Positions 44,400 to 55,317 of a DNA stretch of 64,000 nucleotides are shown here, piece after piece. Source of the stretch: Schizochytrium sp. TIO01 (lineage: Eukaryota; Sar; Bigyra; Thraustochytrida; Thraustochytriidae). The first letter of the stretch is position 1. Each line of letters starts with the position of its first letter. The notes beneath the pieces are model-generated. The model ran no database searches, was not told the origin of the DNA, and saw nothing but the letters and a program-made list of their open reading frames with translations. The stretch is taken from positions 1,867,270-1,931,269 of the forward strand of contig SMSO01000007.1 of NCBI GenBank assembly GCA_004764695.1, written 5' to 3'. The position numbers and the translations under genes were made by a program.

Positions 44400-46611
44400 G
44401 TGCACAAGAAGGGAATAGCTCGGATACTTCACTTGCGCGGCGGGCCTACAGTAGGGCAAAGGGCGGAAGCAGTGGGGCATTCGGCGGATACTCTACTTGC
44501 AGCGGATCCCGTTCCCTTCGCTCCCTCCCCAGCAGCGCTGATTCGGTGCTCTGTCGTCGCTCATGGATTTGAATTAATCGAGCCGCTCTCAGAGCCGTCC
44601 TTCATATCTAAATCCTCCTCCTCCCGCTCGCCCAAGGCGCAGTTGAGCAAGCATCGGTTCAAGGCAAACCTTGGAGAGGCACGGGGCCGGCATTTGGAGA
44701 GCTGAGGAGCGAGATTTGCTGGCTGGCTGGCTGGCTGTTTGTCTGGCTGTGTTGGAGTACTGTCTCGCTTGCGAACGAGGCCCAGAAAGCCAACCCGAAG
44801 GACCAAAGCGCTGCACAAAAGGTTGGCGGGGCTCGCTGCGGCTTGGCTTGCGAACTAGCTCGTAAGCGAGGGCGTGGCTACGGTACACATCGAATCTGCT
44901 ATCCATGGGCTGGGCAGGACCTCGAAAGCGTGTGCACCGAGAGAGCCCTAGAACCTAGAACTGGTTCCGCCACGATCGGGTTCACCACCTTGAGGTAGTA
45001 TTGGAGAACTTGAAGCGGGCAGCAGCCCATTTCAATACCTAGAAGAGATCCCCGTGCCTAGAGACAACGTGCTTCGCCGCTGAGGAAATCTTTGGATCCA
45101 CAGAAACGCTCGGAAAAGGCAAAGCGGACTCTGAAGCATCGCCGTGAACCGCCGCTATATGATTTCTAATTGCGATTGGGATGTGGGCCGTGATTGCGAT
45201 CAGCAGCAATGTCTCGAGGGCGCTCGGGTAATCTGGGGCGATGAGCGCGATCGATCTGTAGATGATCTCAAGTTCGCTTCAGTCGTTGTATGGAACCTGC
45301 TGCAGTAATATCGCAAGTGGTCCTGGCCGAGGTGCAGACTCAGGCGGCTGTTGGAGTTGCGGAGGCGGAGCTTTGGGTCAAAACCCAGAGTCCATGTCTA
45401 CGATGGAAACTATTACTCAACTGGGATGCCGACGAAGCAAGCTGGTCGTGGTTTGCAGCGCAATTTATGGAAACAATGACTGCCTCGTCGTCGGTTTGGG
45501 GCGCACTAACCTTCGACTAGAAAGCAATCACAGGTCAACACGCTGCTGAGGCTAGGCATCGAATCACTGCCGCTGACGCAGATGGTATATATCTGTCATT
45601 CACCAGGAACCAGCGAGACGATTGCTTGTAAGTAGCACCTGCAGAACTTCCTTTCTTTCACAAACTGCGAGCTTGCTGTCAGCGTGTTACAATCCGTGGC
45701 AGCTGCTCAAGGGCAACCAGGTTGCAAAGAAGAACAAGAACAAGAAGAAGTTGCTGCTCAAGATCCGACGGTCTTGCTTGCTTCCTTGCGCTCCTTGAAT
45801 TCAACTGAGGCGTTGCCGAATTGCTTGCGAGCAGACATGCCACTGAGTAGCATGCACGCAATATTCTTGCGAAATCGACCGCCCAAGTCTCCTAGGTCTT
45901 GGAAAAAGTCCAGCGTAGGCCTTGAAACCCGCATATAACGCGCATAAATCCACGCAGACACCAAAGTTGATTGCCATGGAGATGAAGTTTGAGAGGGCCT
46001 ACAGAGATGGCAAATGTGGCGCAAAGTGCAAAGACTTTGCCACATCAATCAACTCCACACCGCATTCGCGGTTGCTGCAGCGGCATCTGCGTGTGGATGG
46101 GCTAGGGTGTTGCAGAGCTGGGAAGATGCGCAGAGGCCTAGTTTATCTTCCCCGAGCTGAGCGCAGATGACGCTGGTTCGTCAACACCGTGGAGGAAGGA
46201 AGGAAGTCCTCCTGCAAGCCCTACTCGCGGCTCTCGCACTAGGGTGCAATTCACAAAAACCCTTTTACTTGAGTTACAATAAACAAATTGTTATATAGAG
46301 AGTCGCCTGCCGTTTGTCCCACTGCCCGCCACTGCCCGCGCAAAGACGTGCCCGCCTACTCGCTTTCTGGACCCCTGGCCAAAATAGGTTTATAGATTCA
46401 CGGTTTTGCGAATTTGCAGTGAAGTTTGGGCGCCCGTCTGAGCTGTGTTCGCAGCACTGGAGCAACGATCGATTTTCTATTGGCTGCTGCATCAAAGCAA
46501 TATTTCGGCGATTCCTCCAAGGAGAGAGATTACGTCAGAATTGGAGATTACGTAACTCCACGAGAAGGAGCGATCGCGCGTGGCAAGCGAGGTAGGAGTC
46601 GAGCAGCAGCA
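44400..46611. other. GC-rich spacer with scattered coding-like segments
   Basis: Short plus-strand frames with protein-like composition occur near 45200-45300 (contains EGARVIWGDERDRSVDDLKF) and at 45290-45520 (contains LNWDADEASWSWFAAQF). They are in different frames with no clear splice signals. GCTG repeats lie at about 44719-44740. No family is recognised, and this may be a decayed gene. Confidence 0.3.
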
Positions 46612-46674
46612 ATGGCAGCACTGGCAGCACTGGCAGCACTGGCAGCACTGGCAGCACTGGCAGCACTGGCAGCA
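46612..46674. repeat. CTGGCAGCA 9-bp tandem repeat (7 copies)
   Basis: Six perfect copies of CTGGCAGCA preceded by one ATGGCAGCA copy. One plus frame reads (LAA)n. No surrounding gene could be established, so the in-frame periodicity is not taken as coding. Confidence 0.92.
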
Positions 46675-47330
46675 GCTCCAAAAGAGAAGACCTCCAGCTT
46701 ACCAAAGTGGTAGCCAAGTAGTGGAATCGCAGGGCCATTGTTCTAAGAGACACACCAAAACTGAATTAGATATTCGCCTCATCGCCAGGATCCCACACAT
46801 AGAGGGGCGCCGCAGATTGAGACCTGATCATCAAACAGCCCGGTTGGTCGATTCACTGTCCAGCCCAAGCTCCCGGCGCAGAGCTCAACGCGGCTACTGC
46901 TTCGACGTCGACCTGTTGGCACGACCCCTGAGCTGTGCAGTGGCGATATTTTATAAAAACAAAACATCATCATTTGGTCAATTACATTTGCCACAAAAGT
47001 AACTCGAATGTTAGTAGGTGGGATAAAGGCGTCCACCATTGCACTATGATGAAAGCAAAACCACAGGGATGGATTCTCCAATTCGATGTTCAGGCAGAGA
47101 GCAATCGAACGAATAGAGCTCGTCATTAGGCCTCAAGGAATACAGATTCGAGCAGGAAAGAGAACGGGAGTCAACCTGCTGAAGGGGCGCCAATCAGCGC
47201 GACCTGGGCGGAGCCGCTTGTATGATCCATGATTCATGCTGCTGTGTTGTGGAGGTCCTATTGTGCCTTTCGCGGTTTGACACGCCACAACACCAAAGAA
47301 GGCAATGTTGTAGAAGTGATAGTTCTTTTC

Positions 47331-47375
47331 TTTTCTTTTCTTTTCTTTTCTTTTCTTTTCTTTTCTTTTCTTTTT
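47331..47375. repeat. CTTTT pentanucleotide microsatellite
   Basis: About nine tandem copies of CTTTT, read directly. Confidence 0.92.
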
Positions 47376-48371
47376 TCTTTCTTGATCAGTGGGGGTAAGA
47401 AGAAAAAGGCCATGAAGATTTGCATGCGCAATGCGTGCATCTTTGCATTCGCTCGTCCACGTGCCAATCTGGTACGCAATCAATGTTGTGGAGGACTTAG
47501 TAACTCGGGCCTTTTCGAAACCGTTTCCTCAGGATCCACGGACTGTACCATATCCACACAGCTTATCTCTGAGTAGGATCTACGTCATTCTCATTCTCAA
47601 ACTCGAGGGCTCTCGTTCTCATTTGTCTTTAATGTTTACTTTCTAGCAGCAGTTCGCTTTTTATTCCCAATGTGATATATCATATATGTTTAAAGTAAAG
47701 AGATTTTCCAATATAGTTAAAATTAATATAAAATAAAAATATATTATATTCTAGTATATGCAGTGGTATATTTATATACATGAAGAATAAAGACAACGCA
47801 GATATCAAAGAGAATATAAATTACATCTTCACCTTGTCTTACCAGAGATGCCCCCGTGTCTTTTATTGAGGCACCCAGTTTTCTTTGTCAACGTGAAAAC
47901 ATTTCGTCGCGGGTTTCTCTTTCTTTCGTGTTTTCTCTTCTTGAGTCTTCTTCTTCTTCATCTTCATCTTCTTCTTCTTCTTCTTTAGGCGCCGCTCTGG
48001 AGCCTCACCAGCAGCTTCGTTCGGCCCCTGAGCTCAGCGCCGACCGCACGTCGTCGCTGCGGCTCCCTCGCGATGGGTGCCTTCGCTCGCCCTCTTTCGG
48101 CGTGGGTGGCTGCCGCCTCGTGGTCTCTTTGTTTCTGTTTCTTCATTTCTTTGTTTCTTCATTTCTTTCTATGTTGATTGTCATGAAAGAGACTCATTTA
48201 GAATAGATGCTCGAGCGAGCTACATCGATCCATCGATCTGTAGAGAATAGATCAACGACCAGCTCATCGACATTCTTAGATTAGAACAAGAGCGAAGCAG
48301 ACTCATTCATATATAGAGAGAGAGGCCCCTGTCGCGCGCTGTGCTGGAGCTGCTTTTCAGCATTTCATCAA

Positions 48372-48431
48372 CAAAAGCCAAAAGCTAAAATCCAAAAGCT
48401 AAAAGCCAAAAGCCAAAAGCCAAAAGCCAAC
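48372..48431. repeat. GCCAAAA-type 7-bp tandem repeat
   Basis: Degenerate copies (CTAAAAT, CCAAAAG) resolve into about four perfect GCCAAAA units at the right end. Confidence 0.85.
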
Positions 48432-50338
48432 AGAAATGAACAGCGACGATGAATGGATGAATGAATGAATGAATGAATGAATGAATGCAATCATAGAGGC
48501 GGAAGAGTGATCGAAAGCTCTTTCTTTCCTTTCAAAGAGGAGGATGGCTTGCTAGTTTAAGTGTCTGTTTTCCCCTTACTTGGATTGTGCATATTTTGAT
48601 TGTCATCGAGAATTCATCGATTCCGAGGCGCGGAAACAAAGAAAGCACGTAGAAAGAAATTGGCTGTCTGACTGACCGACTGAATGGACGAACGAGTTAT
48701 TGAATCAATGAATCAATGAATCAATGAATGGATGGATGGATGACTGGGTGGCTGCCTGTCTGCGGGAAGGTAAACTCCGCTCTTCGTGCATTCTTGGCAG
48801 CGCTTGCCCGCGGAAGGAGGCCTTTCTTTGCAGCCTCCGCCCTCTCTCGAAAGAGATGGCTCCTGAATGGAGGAGTGAATGCATTGATCAATGTGATGGA
48901 ACTTTTTTTATGTTTATTTTACTTTAGTTACTTTAGTTTACTTTAGTTTACTTTAGTTTTGTTAATCGAGAGTCAAAACTCGACCATTGCCTCAATCAAT
49001 TTGCTCTGGAGTGCAGTATTACGAATGGAAGGCAAGCATTATCTATGGTCGATGTCAATGTGAAGATATGCGCGGGCGTTCTTGGTTTCAAGTAGGAAAA
49101 CGAGAACTAGGCACGAATATGTAGTTTTGGCTTTAGTTTAAGCTTTATTAAGTAATATCTGTATTTTTATATTCCTTACTATTCGAGTGTAACTAAAACG
49201 ATGTTTAGATGTATATACCTATATTTCGAATTAAAATTAAACTTGAAAAATAAATAAATAAATGGGTAAAGTGGCTCTACAATGATTCCCGTTTCTTCGA
49301 AGGCGAAGAAGAAGATGACCAAATGACCGATCTGTAGAGTTCCAAAGTATAGCTTAAGGTGGGCAGTCTCTCGCACGCGCTTTCAAAAGACCCGTCTTCT
49401 TCTTATTCTTATTCTGCCAAACCGAACTGCATGTGCTTCATGCCCTTTCCTTCTTCTTCTTCGACGCACTGCAAAGCTAAATTCTGAAAGAAAGAAAGAA
49501 AGAAAGAAAAACTTTAAAAGGGAGCGAATTAAAATAGCGCAATAACCTCGGAAGGCGCCTTTCGCCTGAAGTGGAGAAGGCATCAATCAAGAAAGGCCGT
49601 GCGTAGTGACAGCAGAGGATGAGCTTTATGCACAGCAATGAGAACAGCTCGACGACCAGTCCCTCCTTTGGTGTGCCTCTCACGTAAACTCAAGCAAGAC
49701 ACTCACTTCTCCATTCCTCAAACAAGGTTCGACTTGCTGGCAACATTTCTTTGCAGTTCAGGCTCTTTCATGCGTCGAGAGAGATAGTGCATGGTAGTTA
49801 ATTAGTTTATTTATTTAATTAAGTTAGTTAGTTCGTTGTTAGGAAGCAGTATGCAGGAGCGCACTGCGAAAGCGAAATGGCCGTGAAGAAACAGGGAAAG
49901 AAAGCACTTCTCAACAAATCCTTTTCTTTGTTGCCGATTCGTGGCCGAAAGAGCGCTCGGCATGCGCTTTCTTGCGGTACCCGCGATATACAGAGACATG
50001 CGCTTGTCTCTTCACTTTTCATGGTTTCGTATTTTCATTGAGTTTTGGTATTTTAATTGTAAAAAGTTGAGAGAATAGATCCCACTGAGGGAGACAAAGG
50101 GAAACTCAAAAGAATGGGCCTTAATCGCTCGCTAGCGAAGAGCACTATAATCGAAGTTCGTGATGAACTTTTTTTGTTTCTGCTTTTGTTTTGAGGATTT
50201 GTTTGCTGTTTATAAATAAAATAGAAAAATCGAAATGAGTGAGTTGTTGATGGAATAAATAAGAAGGAGAAGAGAGGGAAAACGATCAAAGAGCTGTTCA
50301 ATCCAAAGCGTGCACAGGAAGAAGGAAAAGAAAAGTGA

Positions 50339-50530
50339 AAGAAAGGAGAAGGAAGGAAGGAAGGAAGAATGCTCTCTTTCCTTACTTATTGTCTTTCTTT
50401 CTTTCTTTCTTTCTTTTCGCTGCTTTTCAGTAAGCCTGAATTCTTTGTTTTGCAGAACTGATTCGAAAACAAATAAACAAACAAACAAATAAATAAATAA
50501 ACAAACAAAGAAACAAACAAAGAAACAAAC
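50339..50530. repeat. GAAGG, CTTT and AAAC/AAAT simple repeats
   Basis: Three adjacent simple arrays: GGAAGGAA units (about 50346-50370), CTTT units (about 50393-50416) and AAAC/AAAT units (about 50467-50530). They sit about 130 bases upstream of the PDZ-RING gene. Confidence 0.88.
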
Positions 50531-50658
50531 ACCCAATCGATCGACCGCCGCTGTGATTCGCCAGAGAGGCGAGGCGGGGCGAAGGAAGGCGTGGGAAGGC
50601 GTGGCATTCTGTAGAGTGGAGGAGTGGCCAATCCCGCACTCACTCCCTCTTTTCAGAA

Positions 50659-52845
50659 ATGTTGCGGCGAAAGTCCTCTTCATCAACGCAGGAGGACCAC
50701 AACACCGGCAGCATGAGCTTGAGCAGGAACTCCAATACGCCGAGCTCTGGCGGACTTGCGGTGCTTCAGATGCCCTCACGACGGAACTTGGGCGGGAACA
50801 CACGGCGCTCCGACAGCGCCTCTGCTGGCGTGCGTATGGAAGCCGCCCGGAAATTGTGCGCCAAGACAAGGGATCCTGTGGATGGGAGTGAGCTAACCCC
50901 AGCAGAGGCGTACGCACAAAGCGATGGCTTGCTATTCGCATCAGGACGCACACAGTTCGAATACTTCGACTCACTCGAGAAGGGCACCGAGCTGCTTGTG
51001 CAGAATGGTAGACCCTCAAAATTGCGACTCGAAAAGACCCGGCTTTGGCAGCGCAACATCTCATTGAGAGGCAAGTCCAGTCAGCAACAGTTTGTTGCCT
51101 CTGCAGCTCTTCAAGTCGGCGAGTTCGCATTCACAGTCGATTCATCGCTCATCGAACAAGGATTCATACAGACACGCAAGGCCACCATAGAACTTCAAGT
51201 GAGCAGCGGAGGCAAGGTCCTTATGCAGAAAGTGGTGGTGCTCAACAGACGTCATCCGAGGGAAATCATCCACTTTAAAATTGAACCTGAAAATGAAAAC
51301 ACAGTGCTTCTTGCGAAATTTGCGTGCGGAAGCGCTATTAAACCTGTGCATATCCATGCTGCACTGACGTTCTTAGCAGCACCAGAGTTTGTGAAAAGAG
51401 CAGCTAAAGCAAGGCACCGCTCGAGATCGCTCATTAAACCACAGGAGTATATGGTAGAGATCCTCAAGGGACCGTCGGGAATGGGAATGTCACTCTGCTG
51501 GAATCAGAATCTTCGATGTGCATTGGTAAGCTCAGTTGAACGAGATGGACCTGCAGATCTACGGGGCATGATTGCGATCGGAGACCATGTGAAATCTATC
51601 CAGGGCATTCGCGTGGAGAATATCCCATTTGAAGAACAGCTGCAGATGATTAGGGATGTCCCCAAGTACCTCGTGCTAGTGCTGCGGGAAGGATCTCCGC
51701 GCACATGCGCCTCGCGATCAAGTGATAACCTCCTTTCAGACGAAGACAACTACAACATTATTATTGGGAATGACTCGTCAACTTCACTGTCCTCCCTTGA
51801 CATCAGCGGCAACAATGACTATAATAACCAAAGCGAGGCAATGGAACCCCGCCTCTCTGATGCTCTTGAAGACTACCCGGAGGATGACCTTGAACTTGAC
51901 CAGGCAGAGGACTCTTTAATGACCAGGAATTCGGAACAGTCGCTCTCACCAACGTCTTCTCCTTGCTGTAACAGAGTGAAAAAGGGCCGGTCGTCTACAG
52001 CTTGCTCTACTTCATCCGCAGTCACAGAAGGATCCACTGAATCTAGTAGTAAGGATTCACTCTACGAGGGCTCCCTTGACGAGCCTGTGGTCACTTCATC
52101 TTCCTCGTTTATATCGTCGGGAAAGGAACGTGTCTGCTCCGTGTGCATGCAAAGTGACGCAATCACGCCTGCAAGCCTTTCATGCGATCATGGACACATC
52201 TTGTGTGGAGATTGCATTGAAGGTTTTGTCCAGTTTGCGAGCTCAGTGGGAAATGAGGACCAGCTTGGGAAAGATCGTATGTCAATTAAGTGCGTGTATC
52301 CTGACTGCACAGCTCCTCCTATCTCTGCTCATGAACTCGCTCCCCACATTCCTTCAGAAACCTTCCATGCCCTATTGCGGGCTGGTCTGCGCAGCCACGA
52401 ACAAACTGTTCTCCATGATGAACGTGAGAGACAGCACCTCAAAGACACAGCCATTCAAAAGCATGTCAACTATGTGGCAGACGAAATTCTCACTTTGAAG
52501 TGCCCTCGCAATGGCCACCCGTTTGTAGATTTTGATGGTTGCCTTGCTCTCACGTGTACTCGTTGCAAACCTCGTTGTAATTTTTGCGCATGGTGCCTCG
52601 CTGACTGTGGCGCTATTTCACACTCGCATGTCATGCGCTGCCCTGCGTCTCTCAAACCGGGATCGTTCTTTGCTCCTTTACAAGATGTCCACAAGGCCCA
52701 TGCCAAGCGTGCCCAGAACCTCTTTGTTGAGTACTGGCGAGACCATGTTACGCAGGAGCCCAAACATGTCCGTGAGGCAGTCCTTGACCAGATCAAGGCA
52801 ACCCACGGTGAGACCCTCGGCCCGGTTCTTCCAGAAAAGGCTTGA
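50659..52845 (+). CDS. PDZ domain and RING/IBR-like zinc-finger protein (putative E3 ubiquitin ligase)
   Basis: 728 residues, one exon, start at ATG 50659. The Ser-rich N-terminus (about 1-70) is followed by a beta-rich region (about 130-245) that may be C2-like. A PDZ domain (about 265-350) contains KGPSGMGMSLCWNQNL, GPADLRGMIAIGDHVKSIQG and KYLVLVLREG. An acidic, Ser-rich linker (about 360-485) leads to a RING-type finger (about 490-560): CSVC, then SCDHGHILCGDC and later CVYPDC, a C3HC4 spacing. A second Cys-rich module (about 612-665) has CPRNGHPFVDFDGCLALTC, FCAWCLADCG and HSHVMRC, resembling the IBR-like 'FDGC..C..C' module of protist RING proteins. RING proteins recruit E2 enzymes, and the PDZ domain would select substrates or membrane partners; both roles are inferred. 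Codon bias is host-like. Confidence 0.85.
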   Translation: MLRRKSSSSTQEDHNTGSMSLSRNSNTPSSGGLAVLQMPSRRNLGGNTRRSDSASAGVRMEAARKLCAKTRDPVDGSELTPAEAYAQSDGLLFASGRTQFEYFDSLEKGTELLVQNGRPSKLRLEKTRLWQRNISLRGKSSQQQFVASAALQVGEFAFTVDSSLIEQGFIQTRKATIELQVSSGGKVLMQKVVVLNRRHPREIIHFKIEPENENTVLLAKFACGSAIKPVHIHAALTFLAAPEFVKRAAKARHRSRSLIKPQEYMVEILKGPSGMGMSLCWNQNLRCALVSSVERDGPADLRGMIAIGDHVKSIQGIRVENIPFEEQLQMIRDVPKYLVLVLREGSPRTCASRSSDNLLSDEDNYNIIIGNDSSTSLSSLDISGNNDYNNQSEAMEPRLSDALEDYPEDDLELDQAEDSLMTRNSEQSLSPTSSPCCNRVKKGRSSTACSTSSAVTEGSTESSSKDSLYEGSLDEPVVTSSSSFISSGKERVCSVCMQSDAITPASLSCDHGHILCGDCIEGFVQFASSVGNEDQLGKDRMSIKCVYPDCTAPPISAHELAPHIPSETFHALLRAGLRSHEQTVLHDERERQHLKDTAIQKHVNYVADEILTLKCPRNGHPFVDFDGCLALTCTRCKPRCNFCAWCLADCGAISHSHVMRCPASLKPGSFFAPLQDVHKAHAKRAQNLFVEYWRDHVTQEPKHVREAVLDQIKATHGETLGPVLPEKA

Positions 52846-53518
52846 TTGAGCCTATTCACACCCTTTGCACTCTACTCAATGCAGACCATGACTCAATCGT
52901 ACACTCAATCGATACACAGAAATCAAGGCGTTTTGTTCATTTGTCAATGCTGCTCTTCCTATTGGTTCATCTGTGGCCCATTTTCCACCTCATGTATTTT
53001 TAGAATTCTCACACACCCAATGTACTACGCTTTTATAAAAAAATATGCATCATGCTTACATAAATTCAATCCAATAACATACCTACTATAGTGGTCCAGA
53101 TCTTGCTATAACTCTCAATCTCTCCCTGTTGCAAAGGGACACCATCGTTCAGTCTGCAGCCAAATATAACCGTTTGTCATTTTCCGTTCACACCCCGTTC
53201 TCTTACAGAGGTCGCTCTGGAGTAGTTCCTTAATTATCGTCGCTATCCCGATACACCCTGGCTACTTGACGACGAGCAATTTTAAGTACCTTCCTACCTA
53301 CGAATTACATCACAACATTCACTCCTCCATCAAACTCTACCGCGTTTGGAGAATCATCTAAGAAAGGACAACTATGTACCATTGGTAAAAGAAGATACGT
53401 ACCTTAAACACTATAGTGTTTGTTACCATGGTAGCTACCAATAGTACGTATTGATTCCGTACCCCACTGACAAAACAGTCCTACCTAATACATTACAAGG
53501 ATACACTTAGAGATTAAC
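52846..53518. other. Intergenic; no gene recognised
   Basis: 3' flank of the PDZ-RING gene, AT-rich. An inverted ACCATTGGTA/TACCAATAGTA-like pair lies near 53375 and 53435. No coding signal is seen. Confidence 0.6.
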
Positions 53519-54070
53519 CTATAAAATTTGCAAAATTGCATTTCCGATTGTGACAAAGTCGAATCGAGAGATAGAAACTGACCTGCGACTCAAGGACAAT
53601 TCTTGAATCCTGTCCTTAGATACGTAGTGGAAACAGATGCCTCTGGCGCCGTGGCTACTACGTGTTTGCATTTTGGGGGCATATGAGAACCATGGATGTT
53701 CGGCTTTGTCGTGGGTAGTGCCACATTCATTACATGTTCTTGAAGTGCAATCCTCTCAGCAAATGGCAACTTTCGCACCAAGGGGAGAGCTTGGCTTTGT
53801 GAATGATCCCTTATCAGAAGCTAACGAACGACACACCATTTGAGATATCTTGGTTTTGATCCATCTCTTGTTAACTGTTGAGGTTTCACATTTAGGCAAA
53901 TAGATAACACCGGAGTTTTTACAGAGCCAAACTGCAAGCTGGCTGTGAATCTCGGTAGTCCAGGAGGACACGCAAGGTCGGCCTTTTGAAGTCAACCCCT
54001 CTACCGGTGTCTTTGTGGACGACGGAGGCGTGTGGAATTGCTTCACTTGTAGTGTTTGGACCTTGGCCAT
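53519..54070 (-). pseudogene. Fanzor/TnpB-like endonuclease relic (C-terminal part)
   Basis: On the minus strand one frame runs from ATG 54070 to a TAG at 53519-53521, broken only by an in-frame TGA at 53756-53758. It carries the order expected of the C-terminal half of Fanzor/IS607-type TnpB proteins. LAVWLCKNSGVIYLPKCETS corresponds to the RuvC-II strand 'vI.lP.FETS' with its catalytic Glu (Phe replaced by Cys here). A helical IKTKISQMVCRSLAS follows, then the zinc-ribbon half CTSRTCNECG (the 'TSKTC..CG' signature) and HGARGICF (the 'NGARGI' end of RuvC-III). The second CxxC pair and the RuvC-III Asp are not evident, and the N-terminal half is missing. With a stop and lost residues this is a dead copy. 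Motif-based call; alternatives are other OrfB-type relics. Confidence 0.55.
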
Positions 54071-54490
54071 TTCATGTTCTTACCTTACAATCACTTCTTA
54101 ACAAAGACCGAATAATTAATTTTAATACATCATTTATATGCAATAGATACTACTATTCGGAGGTTAGGTAAGTTCTAAATTTTTCCTAGGATACAGTAGT
54201 CAATAGGCCCACCTACTTTGTCATAACACTTCCATCTACGTGTTCCTTAGGCAAACTCATAGGTCCTTGAGCCTATCCCTGCACCGTTCCACAAGTTCCG
54301 TCGTATCGCCTTTGTATGAAAAGCTGCGAAGCACAAAGCGCGATGTGATACATAATATCCTCTCTAACAGAGGATATCCTAGCCCTCTTCGCTGCTGCCG
54401 CTGCCTGCGCTGCAGCGCTCAGTCATTTATCAGGACGCGGAGAGCGACAGAGCTTGCGCAAGAGCAGAGCAGCGAGCAACAGGAGAGACC
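54071..54490. other. 5' flank of NDUFS5
   Basis: AT-rich up to about 54230, then GC-richer towards the NDUFS5 start. The missing N-terminal part of the Fanzor-like relic would have to lie here, but no continuation was found. A self-complementary TATCCTCTCTAACAGAGGATA segment lies near 54357. Confidence 0.5.
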
Positions 54491-55317
54491 ATGGCATCCG
54501 GCTTTGGATTCAAGACCCCCACTGGCAGGTGCCACTCTTTCTACGTGGACCTCGCCGAGTGCATGGTGAGTTGGATCGACCGGCCATGAGCCGATGGAGC
54601 TGCGACGGCCTCGCTCGCGAGGCGGCTTATCTGGCACGAATGATAGCGGGCGAGACCGATCCCTATGAAGGAAGGAGGAGGATCACTCGGTGGACATATC
54701 TTAACTGAAGAGGTGGAGACTGACGAGGTGCTGGTAACGACCGTGGTTGATAATTTTGATGACGATTGATGAATGAACCTACAGAAAACTGAGGAGGACG
54801 CTAGCCTCTGCAAGCCTATCCGTGCTGACTACTTCGAGTGCCTGCACCACCGCAAGGAGGTAAGTAACTATCTTATATCTTAGGGATATTTCTTTGAGGA
54901 ATGCACGACAGTGATGGATTACTGACAGTCTGCTCTTTTAATGTGTGTGCTTGTGTTCGTGATATTATCTCTATATTATGAATCGTGTTTATTATTATTG
55001 GCTATTGCGATGGAATGACCTTTTTCTTACTCCTCCTTGTGGAATTTCTTCTGTGGGATTTTTTTGACAATCCTACCCGTTGTTTGCGGGTGGTTGACTT
55101 TGGACAAAATCGAATTGAACCTGTCAAAAAAAAACTTCTTACCGGTCTGACCTATCTTTGTATGAATGATATCTTGCTTGCATATCATGATGTCTATGGT
55201 ATCGTTGCACAGTTTGAGCGCCGAAGCGAGATCGCTAAGCAGTACCGCAAGCACGGCGGCGTCCCTGCCCCGGAGGAACCTGCAGCCCCCGCTAAGGCAG
55301 AAGAGTCGTCACACTAA
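54491..55317 (+). CDS. NDUFS5: NADH dehydrogenase iron-sulfur protein 5 (complex I), three exons
   Basis: Accessory subunit of mitochondrial complex I, on the intermembrane-space side, with twin disulfide-bonded CX9C motifs. Exons are 54491-54565, 54785-54859 and 55213-55317, all phase 0. Introns are GTGAGT...CTACAG (219 bases) and GTAAGT...GCACAG (353 bases). The spliced product is 84 residues. It begins MASGFGFKTPTGRCHSFYVD, with first motif CHSFYVDLAEC and second CKPIRADYFEC, then LHHRKEFERRSEIAKQYRK and an Ala/Pro/Glu-rich tail ending EESSH. It closely resembles the short plant form in start, motif spacing and length, rather than the longer animal form. Open frames extending from exon 3 back into intron 2 are not part of the protein. 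Import through the MIA40 pathway is known for this family. Confidence 0.92.

Larger units (their letters stand above)
46675..50338. other. Gene-poor spacer with microsatellites
   Basis: Besides arrays listed separately, it holds a TTC run (about 47948-47990), GAAT units (about 48455-48487), AATC/GATG units (about 48699-48742), a CTTTAGTTTA repeat (about 48920-48960) and a GAAA run (about 49484-49510). A long ATG-less open frame at about 49846-50069 (+) has mixed composition and no domain. Confidence 0.5.

Noticed and set aside
54985-55212. Upstream part of the 110-codon ORF ending at 55317
   Set aside because: This is intron 2 of NDUFS5; the family sequence starts exactly at the acceptor at 55213.
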